From positions 1 to 20,000 of the forward strand of contig JAVSCG010000039.1 of assembly GCA_037367355.1 (NCBI GenBank): a stretch of DNA of 20,000 nucleotides, read 5' to 3'. This document shows, piece by piece, positions 17,832-20,000 of the stretch (the stretch's first letter is position 1; each line of letters starts with the position of its first letter). The notes below the pieces were generated by a model. The model searched no databases. It was given only the letters and a program-made list of their open reading frames with translations, and was not told where the DNA came from. Origin of the DNA: Neoscytalidium dimidiatum (lineage: Eukaryota > Ascomycota > Dothideomycetes > Botryosphaeriales > Botryosphaeriaceae). The position numbers and the translations under genes are program-made.

Positions 17832-18206
17832 TAGTAGAAGTCGGAATCTAGAAAGTAGAAGTTAGCGCCCGAGTTACGTAAAACCTATAGGACCTATATA
17901 GAATTAGAGCTAATCTAAACCTCTAATCTAGAGCTCTAATCTAATACTATAATCCCTAAATTATTATAGCTTTACTATAGTATATAGATACGCTCGTTAG
18001 ATAGTACTTCGATCCTCGTAGTTAAATTTAAAGTTCTAATTTAATACTATATTAACTTAGAGGTAATAAGGCCTACTAAACTCCTACGTTACGTAACTTC
18101 TTATTCTATTATTACTTCCCTTTCCTCGTCTTTAAGGTAAACCCTTTAATAAATTCGAACCTACTAGGTAACTCCGAAGCCTAGTAGTAGAGGCCCCGTC
18201 GTTATA
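17832..18206 (+). repeat. Inverted LTR of the third gypsy family (solo or remnant, RIPed)
   Basis: About 375 bp, the reverse complement of 16076-16462, running from TAGTAGAAG (from TGTCAGAAG) to CGTTATA. No gag or primer-binding region follows; copia gag sequence starts at 18207. No 5-bp duplication is visible (AATAC on the left, TAAAG on the right), so it is not a simple solo LTR. Confidence 0.78.
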
Positions 18207-18760
18207 TAAAGTCCTTATAGCGAGGTTATTTACTTCTATATAAAATATCTATTCTTTCTATTTATCTATCTATAAGAGGACGTTCTAATAAGTAGGTAGT
18301 ATCTAAAGCTTTATATATTCTATATATAGCTATTTAATAATACTATCTTCTAGTAGTACTACTCGTTTCTAAAGAGTATAAAGTAGCGTCTATAGGTAAT
18401 AATCTTTAACTCTTCTAAGAACTAGTTAGTATTAACGTCTAATTAAGTTAGTAATAATCTTAGATAGCTATAAAATACGGTTCTTAGCCTTTAAATAGCG
18501 TAAGAGATTCTATTTATATTCTACTTTAAGTTTATTATTCGATTATAGGTTAAGATTTAATAACGAGGAGCTTTATATAGCTAAATTTAAGATTAGTATA
18601 GGTTTCTTTAGTTACGTTAGCTTATTAGGCTTACTAGGGTCGATATATTCGAATATTTTATCGGATTTTACCTTAATTCTAATAGTATTAATCTAGTCTT
18701 CCTACTTATTAGGGCTAGATAGTATAACTAGTATACGTAAGGCTATTATAGCGTATATAC
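18207..18760 (-). pseudogene. gag: Ty1/copia gag (UBN2-type), RIPed
   Basis: The minus strand from about 18760 down to 18207 keeps one frame broken only by TAG/TAA. It carries the copia gag hallmark: a W/Q-x-W-INTIR helix then KIFEYIDPSKP (compare the WEYIDP block) near 18640-18700, followed by long helical segments (KVEYKxNLLRYLKAK, LVLRRVKDYYL, IIKxLYIEYIKL). The opposite strand is also fairly open but has no recognisable motif. It ends abruptly at the inverted LTR. It may belong to the same copia element as the plus-strand fragment at 16680-17440, separated by an inversion. Confidence 0.65.
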
Positions 18761-19140
18761 TAGTATTTAACTAGTCTTATATAGCGTAGTCCGTACGTAA
18801 AGAAAGCGTTTCTTAATAAAATAACTAAAGAGCTTCGTACTTTTAGGTTCGAAGAAGGCGTATAACTCTCGATTAAGTACTTAAATACTAGGTAGTAGTA
18901 GTAGTAGAATATACCGATACTATCGTATATATTATTACTTAGATACTATAGGTTAACTTATATATATATATTATTTAGAAGGTATTAATACGCGGGCTAG
19001 GCTTATAACTATTAAACTAGATAGTTAATAGAGTACTATATTAAGTAGTAATAATAAGTAGAATAAATAAATTAGTATACTAGTAAAAAAATACTAAATA
19101 AGGGTAATTATATATATTTAGTATACGCTAATAAGTAAGC
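18761..19140. other. AT-rich RIPed DNA upstream of copia gag, no gene
   Basis: This region almost lacks CpA/TpG and has no usable frame. It would contain the copia leader and possibly the 5' LTR on the minus strand, but I could not define LTR ends. A short GTA run lies near 18892-18908. Confidence 0.5.
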
Positions 19141-19712
19141 GAAATTGGTGGCGGAATTAAGTGTGAAAGGAATGTGCTATAGTAATGAAACGACGACTGC
19201 AATACCAGTGTTTGACATGGAGGCTGACAGCAGCGCAGACGTTCTCAATTTCTTCACTAGTGCAACAACCTCAAGCAGACTGTTGACCAGCGAGGCGCTT
19301 CAAGGCACGTCCATACGTGGCCAAGCACTTTCCGTTTTGCAAATGATGAGCCAGTTGCATCGTCAGACCTCATATCTCGAATGTCTTTTCCGGATTCCCA
19401 CGTGACAATAATTGAGATGTGGGGCGATTCAGAAAGCAGGCCCTGCACGTCGTTTAAGTAGCTCACGTAACCACGATTCGACTATGCAAGATGGCGGCAA
19501 GCTGAGCTTCTTCCATGTGCTCCAGCCAGCTAGTTGCCTCCCGTCAATCTTTTGATTCGCAGATATTATCTTCCTTCCAAAGTCGCTCCTGTCGTTTTTC
19601 TGGCACTTGAAGTTCGTCCCAAAATTCCTCCTGGTGTGAGTTGACGCGAGAGCTCGGACGACCTATCCAAGAAGGTTGACAATTTGCTTGAAAGAGTAGA
19701 GCCAAAATCACC
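19141..19712. other. Non-RIPed host-like DNA, no confident gene
   Basis: Composition switches at about 19141 to balanced GC with normal CpA/TpG. Two small frames (19145-19405 plus, 86 aa; 19257-19466 minus, 69 aa) overlap and have no recognisable domain. On the minus strand about 19463-19690 is open apart from one TGA and reads protein-like (an EEFWDELQ segment), so a decayed gene is possible. None is called. Confidence 0.45.
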
Positions 19713-20000
19713 ATGGAACTCCTACGAGTCTTGGCTTCCTATCTCTCAAGGGAGGAAAGGGTCAAGGTATGGCAATACATCTTATTGGCTTGATGTATGA
19801 TGGTACTGAAATCCAAAAGCTTGCGCGCGACGATTGCTTGCGAGAGATCACCTTGTTCTTTCAGCACAGTTACAAGACCGCCACAGGAACGATGACCAAA
19901 GACGAAAAAGGCTTGACTGAGCTCGGTTTCTTCGATAAAGGCTTTAGGAACAATGACGACAAAATCCCCCCTTGTATCCTCGTCTCCCTAAGCGCAATCT
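19713..20000 (+). CDS. Start of an unidentified gene, probably with a 53-bp intron
   Basis: The ATG at 19713 has a near-ideal context (ATCACCATGG). Exon 1 (19713-19766) encodes 18 aa beginning MELLRVLASYLS. Read straight on, it hits TGA after 26 codons. A candidate intron at 19767-19819 (GTATGG...TACTGAA...AAAAG, with a plausible branch site about 10 nt before the AG) is in phase 0. It joins exon 1 to a frame open to the window end, about 60 codons (LARDDCLREITLFF, then a Lys/Asp-rich stretch). Alternatively the start is the ATG at 19769, in frame with exon 2 and without an intron. I do not recognise the family. It is the best host-gene candidate and marks the edge of the transposon block. 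Confidence 0.45.

Larger units (their letters stand above)
16076..18206. repeat. Large imperfect inverted repeat with copia spacer
   Basis: 16076-16700 and 17513-18206 are inverted copies: LTR plus GC-rich flank, then flank plus LTR. Homology ends near GGCTATAAAGCCCG on one side and its complement on the other. The right arm has about 85 extra bases in the flank. The spacer of about 810 bp is a plus-strand copia fragment. The left arm is less RIP-mutated than the right. Confidence 0.85.

Noticed and set aside
18892..18908. Short GTA trinucleotide repeat
   Set aside because: Only about five units in RIPed AT-rich DNA; expected by chance.
18301..18960. Plus-strand quasi-open frame with only TAG/TAA stops
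   Set aside because: TGA cannot survive where TpG is removed, so the stop pattern alone is weak. The minus strand carries recognisable copia gag motifs in the same place.

Overview
The window looks like a transposon graveyard from a filamentous ascomycete (Pezizomycotina). Most of it (about 1-4369, 10913-16460 and 16720-19140) is AT-rich, almost without CpA/TpG dinucleotides, and full of TAG/TAA where relatives have Trp, Gln or Arg codons. CpG is largely retained. That is the signature of repeat-induced point mutation (RIP). No bacterial features are present.

Layout. (1) 1-4369 and 10913-11793 are the two halves of one RIP-mutated Ty3/gypsy chromovirus on the minus strand. Its outer 3' end lies left of the window. 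(2) A second, un-RIPed member of the same family (4370-10912, 6,543 bp, minus strand) is inserted in the gag of the first. It has two apparently identical 385-bp LTRs (TGTTACG...CGTAACA), a 5-bp target duplication AAAGC, a polypurine tract, a primer-binding region, and gag, protease, RT, RNase H, integrase and chromodomain. The coding region is broken by many one-base deletions. (3) The older copy is itself inserted next to the RNase H region of a third, RIPed gypsy element of a related family (11794-16462, minus strand), which has a legible gag, PR, RT and RNase H and a 27-bp tandem repeat. (4) 16076-18206 is a large imperfect inverted repeat. Each arm holds an LTR of the third family plus a GC-rich flank, and the spacer is a RIPed Ty1/copia fragment on the plus strand. 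(5) 18207-18760 is a RIPed copia gag on the minus strand. (6) At about 19141 the sequence changes abruptly to ordinary composition, taken as host DNA, with the start of an unidentified gene at 19713.

The most unusual content is in the young gypsy element. Between its 3' LTR and the end of pol, on the opposite strand, it has a small gene for a Zn(II)2Cys6-like cysteine cluster followed by a coiled coil. This gene has its own TATAAAG box and a CGG-C-CCG palindrome just upstream. Both gypsy families also have an 8-nt match between the sequence about 38 nt downstream of the LTR TATA box and the primer-binding region. This suggests Tf1/sushi-type self-primed reverse transcription. All identifications come from reading the sequence, with no database searches.
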